In this document: positions 29,170 to 38,303 of the stretch, piece after piece
Layout: each line of letters starts with the position of its first letter
Position numbering within the stretch: the stretch's first letter is position 1
From: Cupriavidus sp. MP-37
GTDB lineage: Bacteria > Pseudomonadota > Gammaproteobacteria > Burkholderiales > Burkholderiaceae
DNA length: 64,000 bases
Reading direction: 5' to 3'
Assembly (NCBI RefSeq): GCF_020618415.1
Contig: NZ_CP085345.1
Span: 1,922,001-1,986,000, forward strand
Translations under genes and position numbers: made by a program
Notes under the pieces: model-generated
Seen by the model: the letters and a program-made list of their open reading frames with translations, nothing else
Told to the model about the DNA's origin: nothing
The model's database searches: none

Positions 29170-29835
29170 TCAGCAAGCCGCCGGCACCGGCGCGGTGCCG
29201 CGCGGATAGAACTTCACCGCCTGCGGACCGGTCTGCGGGGCCAGCAGCGGCTCCACGCCATCGGCGCCCGGCCCGAAGGTTTCCAGCGCCTCGTCCATGT
29301 CCCGCACCGGCGGCTCCTGCTGCGGTTGCGGCTGCACGTCGGTGAGCGTGCGCAGCACCGCGAATACGCTGGCGTAGGGACTCTGGTTGCGCGCGAGCCG
29401 GTCGCCGATCGCGGCCAGCACGTGGATGGCTTCGCCCAGCAGCTGTTCGGCGCGTGCCTCGTTGCCGTCCGCCGCGAGCGCGCCGAGGAACTCGAGGAAC
29501 AGCGGCACGTAGTCGGGCAGCTCGGACGCCGCCGGCTCGAAGCCCGCGCGCCGGTACTCGTCGATCAGGTCGACCATGGCCTGGCCGCGGTCGCGGCTTT
29601 CGCCGTGCACATGCTCGAACAGGTGCAGCGAGTGCGCCGGGTTGCGGTCGAAGGTGGCGACATAGTTTTCCTGCAGCGCGATCAGCGACTCGCTGCGCAG
29701 CATCGCGGTCACCGGCGCCAGCAGCGCGCGCGCCTGCGGCCATTCGGCCAGCGCGGCGTCGATCTCGGGCATTGCGTCGAGCAGTTCCTGCTCGGGATAG
29801 CCGAGCAGGGCGCTGAGGATGGGATAGAGGGGCAT
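29170..29835 (-). CDS. narJ: Nitrate reductase assembly chaperone NarJ
   Basis: 221-residue all-helical member of the NarJ/TorD family. It binds apo-NarG and permits insertion of molybdenum cofactor and the FS0 cluster before membrane attachment by NarI. The N-terminal SALLGYPEQELLDAMPEI and the mid-protein SLHLFEHVHGESRDRGQAMVDL are typical. The C-terminal 45 residues are low in conservation. It begins 27 bases after narH with a GGAGAA site. Confidence 0.95.
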   Translation of the reverse strand: MPLYPILSALLGYPEQELLDAMPEIDAALAEWPQARALLAPVTAMLRSESLIALQENYVATFDRNPAHSLHLFEHVHGESRDRGQAMVDLIDEYRRAGFEPAASELPDYVPLFLEFLGALAADGNEARAEQLLGEAIHVLAAIGDRLARNQSPYASVFAVLRTLTDVQPQPQQEPPVRDMDEALETFGPGADGVEPLLAPQTGPQAVKFYPRGTAPVPAAC

Positions 29836-29862
29836 GTTCTTCTCCGGTTGGTTCGCGGGCGT

Positions 29863-31413
29863 TCAGCTCATCACGGCCTTCTTGCGCGACTTCGGCATGT
29901 CGACGAAATGCACGCTGCCCTGCGGCTTCTTGCCGAACAGCGCGCCTTCCGAGGTGCCGCCCGAGCAGCCGTTGCCGAAGGTGAAGCCGCAGCTGGCCTT
30001 GTCGTTGAAGCTGTCCTCGACCATCTCCTTGTGCGAGGACGGGATCACGAAGCGGTCCTCGTAGTTGGCGATGGCCATGGTCTGGTACATGTCCTCGACC
30101 TGCGCCGGGGTCAGCCCCACCTGCTTCAGCACATCGAGGTCCTGCACGCCGTCGACCACCTGCGAGCGCTTGTACGCGCGCATCGCCAGCATGCGGTCCA
30201 GCGCCGACAGCACCGGCATCACGTCGCCCGCGGTCAGCAGGTTGGCCAGGTACCTGACCGGGATACGCAGGCTCTTCACGTCGGGGATGACGCCGTTCAT
30301 GCCCATGTGCCCGGCTTCGGCCGCCGACTGGATCGGCGACAGCGGCGGGATGTACCAGACCATCGGCAGCGTGCGGTACTCGGGGTGCAGCGGGAACGCG
30401 ACTTTCCATTCGCACGCCATCTTGTAGACCGGCGACTTGCGCGCGGCATCGAGCCAGCTTTGCGGGATGCCCTGGCGCAGCGCCTCGGCCTGCACCGACG
30501 GGTCGTGCGGATCGAGGAACAGGTCGAGCTGCGACTGGTACAGGTCGCGCTCGTCGGCCGCCGACGCGGCCTGCTCGATGCGGTCGGCGTCGTACAGCAT
30601 CACGCCGAGGTAGCGGATGCGGCCGACACAGGTCTCGGAGCAGACCGTGGGCTGGCCGGCCTCGATGCGCGGATAGCAGAACAGGCATTTCTCGGCCTTG
30701 CCGCTCTGCCAGTTGAAGTAGATCTTCTTGTACGGGCAGCCCGAGATGCACATGCGCCAGCCGCGGCACTTGTCCTGGTCGACCAGCACGATGCCGTCGT
30801 CCTCGCGCTTGTAGATCGAGCCCGACGGGCACGACGCCACGCAGGCCGGGTTCAGGCAGTGCTCGCACAGGCGCGGCAGGTACATCATGAAGGTGTTCTC
30901 GAAGGTCGAGTACATCTCCTTCTGCACGTCGTCGAACAGCTTGTCGCGGCCGCGCGAGCTGAACTCGCCGCCGAGGTCGTCTTCCCAGTTCGGGCCCCAC
31001 TCGATCTTTTCCATCTTGCGGCCGGTCAGCACCGAGACCGGGCGCGCGGTGGGCGGCGTCTGCGACAGCGGCGCCTTCTGCAGGTGCTCGTAGTCGTAGG
31101 TGAAGGGCTCGTAGTACTCGTCGATCGCCGGCAGGTTGGGATTGGCGAACAGGTTCGCCAGGATCTTCAGCTTGCTGCCCTGGCGCGGCTCGAGCGTGCC
31201 GTCGGCATTGCGCTTCCAGCCGCCCTGCCATTTGTCCTGGTTCTCCCATTCCTTGGGATAGCCGATGCCGGGCTTGGTTTCGACGTTGTTGAACCAGGCG
31301 TACTCGACGCCGTCGCGGCTGGTCCAGACGTTCTTGCAGGTCACGGAGCAGGTATGGCAGCCGATGCACTTGTCGAGGTTCAGCACCATGGCCACCTGGG
31401 CGCGGATCTTCAT
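29863..31413 (-). CDS. narH: Respiratory nitrate reductase beta subunit
   Basis: 516-residue iron-sulfur subunit relaying electrons from NarI to NarG. Four cysteine groups are present: CIGCHTCSVTC near residue 18, CEHCLNPACVASCP, CRGWRMCISGC and CLFCYPRIEAGQPTVCSETC. In the third group a tryptophan in CRGWRMC replaces one cysteine, the known arrangement giving the [3Fe-4S] cluster. Length is standard. The ATG overlaps the narG stop (ATGA). Confidence 0.97.
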   Translation of the reverse strand: MKIRAQVAMVLNLDKCIGCHTCSVTCKNVWTSRDGVEYAWFNNVETKPGIGYPKEWENQDKWQGGWKRNADGTLEPRQGSKLKILANLFANPNLPAIDEYYEPFTYDYEHLQKAPLSQTPPTARPVSVLTGRKMEKIEWGPNWEDDLGGEFSSRGRDKLFDDVQKEMYSTFENTFMMYLPRLCEHCLNPACVASCPSGSIYKREDDGIVLVDQDKCRGWRMCISGCPYKKIYFNWQSGKAEKCLFCYPRIEAGQPTVCSETCVGRIRYLGVMLYDADRIEQAASAADERDLYQSQLDLFLDPHDPSVQAEALRQGIPQSWLDAARKSPVYKMACEWKVAFPLHPEYRTLPMVWYIPPLSPIQSAAEAGHMGMNGVIPDVKSLRIPVRYLANLLTAGDVMPVLSALDRMLAMRAYKRSQVVDGVQDLDVLKQVGLTPAQVEDMYQTMAIANYEDRFVIPSSHKEMVEDSFNDKASCGFTFGNGCSGGTSEGALFGKKPQGSVHFVDMPKSRKKAVMS

Positions 31414-34400
31414 TGCGTTGCTCCTTCCTTCACACGAAACTGCGTCTTTTCCACCAGCGGCCCTTCCAGCCAGTCGACCTTCTTCATCTTGCGCAGGATC
31501 ACGAACTCGTCGCGGTTGCTGCCGACGGTGCCGTAGTAGTTGAAGCCGTAGGCCAGCTGCGCGTAGCCGCCGATCATGTGGGTGGGCTTGGTCACGGCGC
31601 GCGTGACCGAGTTATGGATGCCGCCGCGCATGCCGCTGGTCTCGGCGCCGGGCACGTTCACGATCTTTTCCTGGGCGTGGTACATCAGGCACATGCCCTT
31701 GGGCACGCGCTGCGACACCACCACGCGCGCGGTCAGCGTGCCGTTGACGTTGAACACTTCGACCCAGTCGTTGTCGCGGATGCCGTTGGCCTTGGCCTCG
31801 GCTTCCGAGATCCACACGTGCGGGCCGCCGCGCGACAGCGTCAGCATGCGCAGGTTGTCCGAATACGTGGAGTGGATGCCCCACTTCTGGTGCGGCGTGA
31901 TCCAGTTCAGCACCAGTTCCGGGTTGCCGTTGGGCTTCTTGCCCAGCATCGGCGCCACGGTCTTGGTGTCGATGGCCGGCTTGTACACGCACGCGCCTTC
32001 GCCGAAGTCCAGCATCCAGCGGTGGTCCTGCCAGAACTGCTGGCGGCCGGTCAGCGTGCGCCAGGGGATCAGCTCGTGCACGTTGGTGTAGCCGGCGTTG
32101 TAGCTGACCTCTTCCGATTCCAGCCCCGACCACGTCGGCGCGGAGATGATCTTGCGCGGCTGCGCCTGCACGTCGCGGAAGCGGATCTTGTCGTGCTCGC
32201 GCCCCTCGGCCAGGTGGGTGTGGTCGCGGCCGGTGATCTTCGACAGTGCTTGCCACGCCTTGACGGCGACGTGGCCGTTGGTCTCGGGCGCAAAGGTCAG
32301 GATCATCTCGGCGGCGTCGATCGCGGTTTCCAGCTTCGGGCGCCCCTGGCTCACGCCGGGCTCCGTCACCGTGTGGCTGAGCTCGCCGATTTCCTTCACC
32401 TCATGCCGGGTGTTCCAGTTGATGCCCTTGCCGCCGTTGCCGAGCTTGTCGAGCAGCGGGCCGATCGAGGTGAATTTCTTGTAGATGTCGGCGTAGTTGC
32501 GCTCGACCACCGTCATCGACGGCGCAGTCTTGCCCGGGATCAGGTCGCACTCGCCGGCCTTCCAGTCCTTCGGCTCGAACGGCTGGCCCAGCTCTCCCGG
32601 GGTGTCGTGCAGCAGCGGCGTGCAGACCAGATCCTTGCGCGTGCCCAGATAGGGGCCGGCGATCTCGCTGAATTTCTTCGCGATGGCCTTGTAGATTTCC
32701 CAGTCGGTCTTGCTTTCCCACAGCGGCTGCACGGCCTCGGACAGCGGGTGGATGAACGGGTGCATGTCGGACGTGTTGAGGTCGTCCTTCTCGTACCACG
32801 TTGCCGTCGGCAGCACGATGTCGCCATACAGGCAGGTGGTGCTCATGCGGAAGTCGAGCACGGTCAGCAGGTCGAGCTTGCCTTCTGCGGCCGGGCGCAC
32901 GTTGACTTCGCTCGGCGTGATGGCGTCGTTCTCGTCGCCGAACACGGCGTTCTGCGTGCCGAGCAGGTACTTCAGGAAGTACTCATGCCCCTTGCCCGAG
33001 CTGCCCAGGATGTTCGAGCGCCACACGAACATATTGCGCGGGAAGTTGGCCGGATTGTCGGGATCGTCGCAGGCAAACTGCAGCGCGCCCGACTTCAACT
33101 GCTCGACGGTGTAGGCCACCGGGTCCTTGCCGGCGCGCTCGGCCGCGTCGACCACGTCGAGCGGATTGGCGCCGAGCTGCGGCGCCGACGGCAGCCAGCC
33201 CATGCGCTCGGATTTCGCGTTCAGGTCCAGCAGCGACAGGCCGTCGTAGCGCTTGCGGTCGGCGGTCGGGGACAGGATTTCGTCGACGGCCAGCTTCTCG
33301 TGGCGCCACTGGCTGGTGTGGTTGTAGAAGAACGAGGTGCCGTTCATCTGGCGCGGCGGGCGCGACCAGTCCAGGCCGAACGCCAGCGGCGCCCAACCGA
33401 ACTGCGGGCGCAGCTTTTCCTGGCCCACATAGTGGGCCCAGCCGCCGCCGCTCTTGCCGATGCAGCCGCACATCATCAGCAGGTTGATGATGCCGCGGTA
33501 GATCATGTCGTTGTGGTACCAGTGGTTCAGCGCGGCACCGACGATCACCATGCTCTTGCCCTGGGTGCGGTCGGCGTTGTCGGCGAACTCGCGCGCCACC
33601 TGGATCACCAGGCGGGCCGGCACGGAGGTGTGCTTTTCCTGCCAGGCGGGGGTGTAGGGCACGTCGTCTTCATACGACGCCGCCACGTTGGGGCCGCCCA
33701 GGCCCTGGTCGACACCGTAGTTGGCCATCTGCAGGTCATACACGGTCGCCACCAGCGCGCTGCTGCCGTCGGCCAGCGTGATGCGGCGCGCCGGCACGCG
33801 GCGGCGCAGCAGCTCGTCGTGCTCGCCGCCGAAGTAGGGGAAGCCGACTTCCACCACCGCATCGTGGTGGCCGAGCAGCGACAGGCGCGGCTCGACCGGG
33901 CGGCCGCTGCCGCCGTCCTTCAGTTCCAGGTTCCAGCGGCCCACCTTCTCGCCATCGTTGTGCGCGGCTTCGCCCCAGCGGAAGCCGATCGAGCCGTTGG
34001 GCGCGACGATCTCGCCGGTCGCGTCGTCGACCAGCAGCGTCTTCCATTCCGGATGGTTGGCTTCGCCGAGGTTGTCGGCCAGGTGCGAGGCGCGCAGGAA
34101 GTGGTCGGGCACCAGCGTGTCGCCATGCTCGCGCAGCAGCACCAGCATCGGCATGTCGGTGTACTGCTTGATGTAGTCGCGGAAGTAGGCGGACTTGCCG
34201 CTGGCGTGGAATTCCTTGAGCACCACGTGGCCCATCGCCATCGCCAGCGCGGCATCGGTGCCTTGCTTCGGCGCCAGCCAGATATCGCCGAACTTGACCA
34301 TCTCGCCGAAGTCGGACGAGACCGCGACGGTCTTGGTGCCCTTGTAGCGGACCTCGGTGTAGAAGTGGGCGTCGGGCGTGCGCGTCTGCGGCACGTTGGA

Positions 34401-35159
34401 GCCCCACACCATCAGGTAGGTCGAGTTGTACCAGTCCGCCGATTCTGGCACGTCGGTCTGTTCGCCCCAGATCTGCGGGCTGGCCGGCGGCAGGTCGCAG
34501 TACCAGTCGTAGAACGACAGGCAGGCGCCGCCGAGCAGGCTCAGGTAGCGCGCGCCGGCGGCGTACGAGACCATCGACATCGCCGGGATCGGCGAGAAGC
34601 CGATCACGCGGTCGGGGCCGAATTTCTTCACGGTGAAGGCGTTGGCCGCGGCGATCATTTCGGTGGCGGTGTTCCAGTCGGCGCGCACGAAGCCGCCCTG
34701 GCCACGCACGCTCTTGTAGCGCGCCGCCTTGACCGGATCCTGGCTGATCGATTCCCACGCGGCGACCGGGTCCATGGTCTTGCGGGCCTCGCGCCACATT
34801 TCCATCAGGCGGCCGCGGATCATCGGGTACTTGACGCGCTGCGCGGAATAGACGTACCAGCTGTAGGACGCGCCGCGCGGGCAGCCGCGCGGCTCATGGT
34901 TGGGCAGGTCCGGGCGCGTGCGCGGGTAATCGGTCTGCTGGGTTTCCCAGGTGATCAGGCCGTTCTTGACGTAGACCTTCCAGGAGCAGGAGCCGGTGCA
35001 GTTCACACCGTGGGTGGAGCGCACGATCTTGTCGTGCTGCCAGCGGCTGCGGTAGCCGTCTTCCCACTTGCGGTCTTCGTTCACCACCGCGCCGTGGCCG
35101 TCCGCATAGGTGGACTTGACGCGCGACATGAACTTCAGTCGATCCAGGAAATGACTCAT
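31410..35159 (-). CDS. narG: Respiratory nitrate reductase alpha subunit
   Basis: 1249-residue catalytic subunit reducing nitrate to nitrite with bis-MGD molybdenum. The FS0 [4Fe-4S] ligands H50, C54, C58 and C93 are in RSTHGVNCTGSCSW and EPRGCPRGAS. The molybdenum ligand is D222 in YCDLPPASPQ, at the same residue number as in E. coli. No Tat signal is apparent beyond the vestigial N-terminus, consistent with the cytoplasm-facing enzyme. The start at 35159 (MSHFLDRLKF) matches known NarG starts. It follows narK2 by 189 bases that hold a stable hairpin. Confidence 0.98.
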   Translation of the reverse strand: MSHFLDRLKFMSRVKSTYADGHGAVVNEDRKWEDGYRSRWQHDKIVRSTHGVNCTGSCSWKVYVKNGLITWETQQTDYPRTRPDLPNHEPRGCPRGASYSWYVYSAQRVKYPMIRGRLMEMWREARKTMDPVAAWESISQDPVKAARYKSVRGQGGFVRADWNTATEMIAAANAFTVKKFGPDRVIGFSPIPAMSMVSYAAGARYLSLLGGACLSFYDWYCDLPPASPQIWGEQTDVPESADWYNSTYLMVWGSNVPQTRTPDAHFYTEVRYKGTKTVAVSSDFGEMVKFGDIWLAPKQGTDAALAMAMGHVVLKEFHASGKSAYFRDYIKQYTDMPMLVLLREHGDTLVPDHFLRASHLADNLGEANHPEWKTLLVDDATGEIVAPNGSIGFRWGEAAHNDGEKVGRWNLELKDGGSGRPVEPRLSLLGHHDAVVEVGFPYFGGEHDELLRRRVPARRITLADGSSALVATVYDLQMANYGVDQGLGGPNVAASYEDDVPYTPAWQEKHTSVPARLVIQVAREFADNADRTQGKSMVIVGAALNHWYHNDMIYRGIINLLMMCGCIGKSGGGWAHYVGQEKLRPQFGWAPLAFGLDWSRPPRQMNGTSFFYNHTSQWRHEKLAVDEILSPTADRKRYDGLSLLDLNAKSERMGWLPSAPQLGANPLDVVDAAERAGKDPVAYTVEQLKSGALQFACDDPDNPANFPRNMFVWRSNILGSSGKGHEYFLKYLLGTQNAVFGDENDAITPSEVNVRPAAEGKLDLLTVLDFRMSTTCLYGDIVLPTATWYEKDDLNTSDMHPFIHPLSEAVQPLWESKTDWEIYKAIAKKFSEIAGPYLGTRKDLVCTPLLHDTPGELGQPFEPKDWKAGECDLIPGKTAPSMTVVERNYADIYKKFTSIGPLLDKLGNGGKGINWNTRHEVKEIGELSHTVTEPGVSQGRPKLETAIDAAEMILTFAPETNGHVAVKAWQALSKITGRDHTHLAEGREHDKIRFRDVQAQPRKIISAPTWSGLESEEVSYNAGYTNVHELIPWRTLTGRQQFWQDHRWMLDFGEGACVYKPAIDTKTVAPMLGKKPNGNPELVLNWITPHQKWGIHSTYSDNLRMLTLSRGGPHVWISEAEAKANGIRDNDWVEVFNVNGTLTARVVVSQRVPKGMCLMYHAQEKIVNVPGAETSGMRGGIHNSVTRAVTKPTHMIGGYAQLAYGFNYYGTVGSNRDEFVILRKMKKVDWLEGPLVEKTQFRVKEGATQ

Positions 35160-35313
35160 TTGCTTGTTCTCCGCGAGGCTATTCTGCGGGGCTCCGACGG
35201 TTGCCCGGGAGCATTTGCAGGGACACCTTGAGCTTATGGGGGAGCGGGGCGGCGGCCAATTCGCTGGTGGAACAGCCGCCGGATGGCGATCGGGGGAGGC
35301 GTCGGGCGCGGAC

Positions 35314-35331
35314 CTAGTTCCGAAGAACTAG
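35314..35331 (-). other. UUCG-tetraloop hairpin between narK2 and narG
   Basis: On the transcribed strand CTAGTTC-TTCG-GAACTAG forms a perfect seven-base-pair stem closed by a C(UUCG)G tetraloop, an exceptionally stable type. It lies 18 bases after the narK2 stop and has no following T-run. It is therefore more likely an mRNA processing or stability element than an intrinsic terminator. Confidence 0.6.
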
Positions 35332-35348
35332 TCCGGCCGGCAAGGCGT

Positions 35349-36734
35349 TCAGCAGGGCATGGGGGCGTTGCGGCGCGCGTAGTACCACCACGTCACCAGC
35401 ACGCAGCTGAGATAGAAGGCGATAAAGCAATACAGCGCGGCGTCGGGCGCGCCGGTCAGCTCCAGCGAGGTGCCGAAGCTCTTGGGGATGAAGAAGCCGC
35501 CATAGGCGCCGATCGCGCCGGAGAAACCCAGCACCGCGGCGGATTCCTTGCCGGCGTCCTGCAGCGCCTGGCGTTGCGCGGCGTCGCCCTGCCCCTTGGC
35601 GGCGCGCTGGCGCTCGATCAGGAAGATCACCGGGATCATGCGGAAGGTCGAGCCGTTGCCGATGCCGGTCAGCGCGAACAAGGCGATGAAGGCCGCGAGG
35701 AAGTACGTGAAGTTGCCGCCGGCGCCGTCGTGCGGCAGCGCCGCCAGCACCGCGAACACCGACGCGATCATGCCGATGAAGGTCCACAGCGTGACGCGCG
35801 CACCGCCGAGCTTGTCGGAGATCCAGCCGCCCACGGGCCGCGTCAGCGCGCCGACCAGCGGCCCCAGGAAGGCGTAGGCGGTGGGGTTCACGCCCGCGAA
35901 CTGCGACTTGGTCAGCAGCGCCAGCCCGGCCGAGAAGCCGATGAACGAGCCGAAGGTGCCGACGTACAGCCAGCACATCAGCCAGTTGTGCTTGCGCTTG
36001 AAGATCACCGCCTGCTCGGCGAACGAGGCCTTGGCGTCGGCGATGTCATGCATGCCGAACCACGCGGCCAGCGCCGACACCACGATGAACGGCACCCAGA
36101 TAAAGCCGGCGTTCTGCAGCCACAGGCTGTGCGTGGCGCCGTTGGCCTGGTATTGCTGCGGCTCGCCGCCGAGCGCGCCGAATACCGCCAGCGACACCAC
36201 CAGCGGCGTGACGAACTGCACCACCGACACGCCCAGGTTGCCGATGCCGGCATTCAGCCCGGTGGCCAGCCCCTTCTTCGCCTTGGGGAAGAAGAAGCTG
36301 ATATTGGCCATCGACGAACTGAAGTTGGCGCCGCCCAGCCCGCACAGCAGCGCCAGCACCAGCAGCGTGGGATAGCCCGTGGACGGGTCGCGCAGCGCGA
36401 AGCCCATGCCCAGCGCGGGGATCAGCAGCAGCGCGGTGGAGATCGCCGTGAAGCGGCGGCCGCCGAACACCGGCACCAGGAAGGAATAGAAGATGCGCAG
36501 CGTGGCACCGGACAGCGCCGGCAGCGCGGTCAGCCAGAACAGCTGGTTCTTGGTGAACTGGAAGCCGGCGCGGTCGAGGTTGACCGCGACCACGCTCCAC
36601 AGCATCCAGACCACGAAGGCCAGCATCAGCGCCGGGATCGAGATCCACAGGTTGCGGTAGGCGATGCGCTCGCCCTCGCTTTGCCAGAATGCCGCGTTCT
36701 CGGGCTCCCAGCGGGTGAGTACGGATGAGGTCAT
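35349..36734 (-). CDS. narK2: Nitrate/nitrite transporter NarK2
   Basis: 461-residue member of the nitrate-nitrite porter family (MFS), with twelve helices and the two family signatures: GLGGANFSSSMANISFFFPKAKKG in the N-half and GNGSTFRMIPVIF in the C-half, the latter resembling the second nitrate signature. The long N-terminal tail ending FWQSEGERIAYRNLW is typical of the type that exchanges nitrate for nitrite. It is 54 bases downstream of narK1 and upstream of narG. The assignment as type II partner rests on order and these motifs. Confidence 0.88.
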   Translation of the reverse strand: MTSSVLTRWEPENAAFWQSEGERIAYRNLWISIPALMLAFVVWMLWSVVAVNLDRAGFQFTKNQLFWLTALPALSGATLRIFYSFLVPVFGGRRFTAISTALLLIPALGMGFALRDPSTGYPTLLVLALLCGLGGANFSSSMANISFFFPKAKKGLATGLNAGIGNLGVSVVQFVTPLVVSLAVFGALGGEPQQYQANGATHSLWLQNAGFIWVPFIVVSALAAWFGMHDIADAKASFAEQAVIFKRKHNWLMCWLYVGTFGSFIGFSAGLALLTKSQFAGVNPTAYAFLGPLVGALTRPVGGWISDKLGGARVTLWTFIGMIASVFAVLAALPHDGAGGNFTYFLAAFIALFALTGIGNGSTFRMIPVIFLIERQRAAKGQGDAAQRQALQDAGKESAAVLGFSGAIGAYGGFFIPKSFGTSLELTGAPDAALYCFIAFYLSCVLVTWWYYARRNAPMPC

Positions 36735-36788
36735 GATCAGTGTGCCTTGATGAAGATTGCGCGGAGGCGCAGGGTGGTCAGTGCCGCG

Positions 36789-38075
36789 TCAGGCCGCCTG
36801 GGTCAGGCCGACGGCCTGGGCCTTGCGCTGGCGTTCGGCGCGGTGGCTGTAGTGCATCCACACCAGGCTCACGCACACGGTGCCGTACATCAGCATGAAG
36901 CAGCTGCTGCGGATGCCGGTCAGGTCGGCCAGCATGCCGAACAGGATCGGCAGCACGAAGCCGCCGAGGCCTCCGGCCAGCCCCACCACGCCGGAGACCG
37001 CGCCGATGTTGTGGGTGAAGTCGTTGGAGATGAACTTGAACACCGAGGCCTTGCCGATGGCGAAGGCGATGCCGACCACGAACAGCAGGATGGTGAAGAG
37101 CGTGGGCGAAAGCGCGATGCGGAAGGCCTGCGGGCCGCTGGTGGTCTGGATGATGAAGTCGGTCTGCGGATAGCTGAGCAGGAAGAAGCCGACCCAGCTC
37201 ACCCACATCACCCACCAGGTGGTGCGGTGCGCGCCGTAGCGGTCCGAGATCCAGCCGCCGATCGCGCGCAGCACGCCGCCCGGCAGCGAGAAGCACGCGG
37301 CGAGGAAGGCCGCCACCTTGATATCGAAGCCGTATTCGCCGATGTAGTACTTGGTCATCCACAGCGACAGGCCGACATAGCCGCCGAACACCACCGAGTA
37401 GTACTGCGAATAGCGCCACACGCGCGGGTCGCGCATCACCGCCAGCTGCTCGCGCCAGCCGACGCTGGACTTGACCATGTGCGCCGGGTCGCTGCGCGAG
37501 AACACCCAGAACAGCAGCGCGGTGGCCAGCATCGCAACGGAGTACACGCGCGGCACGATGGTCCAGGTGCCGGCGGCAAGGATCAGCGCCGGCGCGACGA
37601 ACTTGGTCAGCGCGGCGCCGGAATTGCCGGCGCCGAAGATGCCCATCGCCAGCCCCTGGCGCGAGCGCGGGAACCAGCGCGCCACGTACGGCGTGCCCAC
37701 CGAGAACGAGCCGCCCGCCAGGCCGACGAACAGCCCCAGCACCAGCAGCTGCCACAGCGTGGTGGCGTACGAGATCAGCCAGATCGGGATCACGGTGGCC
37801 AGCATCAGCACGAAGAACACGATGCGGCCGCCGAAGCGGTCGGTCCACAGCCCCAGCGGCACGCGGATCAGCGAGCCGCTCAGCACCGGGGTGGCGGCGA
37901 GCAGGCCGAATTCGGTGTCGTTGAGACCGAGTTGCTGTTTGAGAGGAATGCCGAGGACCGCGAACAGCATCCACACGGCAAAGCAGATGGTGAAGGCAAA
38001 AGTACTGGACGCCAGCGTCATTGCGGCGCCGGGCGGGATCGGCTCCGGCGCGCGGGATTGGGTGGCCATGGCCAT
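36789..38075 (-). CDS. narK1: Nitrate transporter NarK1
   Basis: 428-residue nitrate-nitrite porter with twelve helices. The nitrate signature segments GLAGGSFSVGTPYVARWFPRSRQGLA (N-half) and FAIGKASVFKFISNDF (C-half) are clear; type I carriers with these features act as nitrate/H+ symporters that start anaerobic respiration. It is the first gene of the presumed narK1K2GHJI transcript and is divergent from nnrS. An alternative ATG two codons downstream (38069) exists. Two dyads in the 228-base divergent spacer are candidate control sites. Confidence 0.88.
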   Translation of the reverse strand: MAMATQSRAPEPIPPGAAMTLASSTFAFTICFAVWMLFAVLGIPLKQQLGLNDTEFGLLAATPVLSGSLIRVPLGLWTDRFGGRIVFFVLMLATVIPIWLISYATTLWQLLVLGLFVGLAGGSFSVGTPYVARWFPRSRQGLAMGIFGAGNSGAALTKFVAPALILAAGTWTIVPRVYSVAMLATALLFWVFSRSDPAHMVKSSVGWREQLAVMRDPRVWRYSQYYSVVFGGYVGLSLWMTKYYIGEYGFDIKVAAFLAACFSLPGGVLRAIGGWISDRYGAHRTTWWVMWVSWVGFFLLSYPQTDFIIQTTSGPQAFRIALSPTLFTILLFVVGIAFAIGKASVFKFISNDFTHNIGAVSGVVGLAGGLGGFVLPILFGMLADLTGIRSSCFMLMYGTVCVSLVWMHYSHRAERQRKAQAVGLTQAA

Positions 38076-38128
38076 GCTCCTGTGTCAACTTTGGCGGGGG
38101 TGATGCCAGAGTAGGGGCGGGCGCTGGT

Positions 38129-38184
38129 GCTGCCTATTCGCCGGCAGCACAGCGCACGCGCGCGCGCCGACTGCCTTTGGCAGT
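38129..38184. promoter_or_regulatory. Two related dyads in the narK1-nnrS spacer
   Basis: GCTGCC-N8-GGCAGC (38129-38148) and ACTGCC-TTT-GGCAGT (38170-38184) share a CTGCC/GGCAG arm and are about 38 bases apart centre to centre. They sit between the divergent narK1 and nnrS starts, where operator sites are expected. The sequence does not match the FNR box, and the binding protein is unknown. Confidence 0.4.
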
Positions 38185-38303
38185 AGTTCTACCGGCGGAG
38201 GTCGCCGGCGCGGCAGCGGTGCTATCGTGGGAACGACCTGCGGCGCATCGCTGCGCGCCGCCGCGGCGAACCCCGCGCCGCACCCTGATTGCTCGCTCCG
38301 GCC

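Noticed and set aside
31413..35231. A 1272-codon plus-strand frame opposite narG
   Set aside because: A reading-frame shadow of narG; composition is His/Arg/Val-rich without domains.
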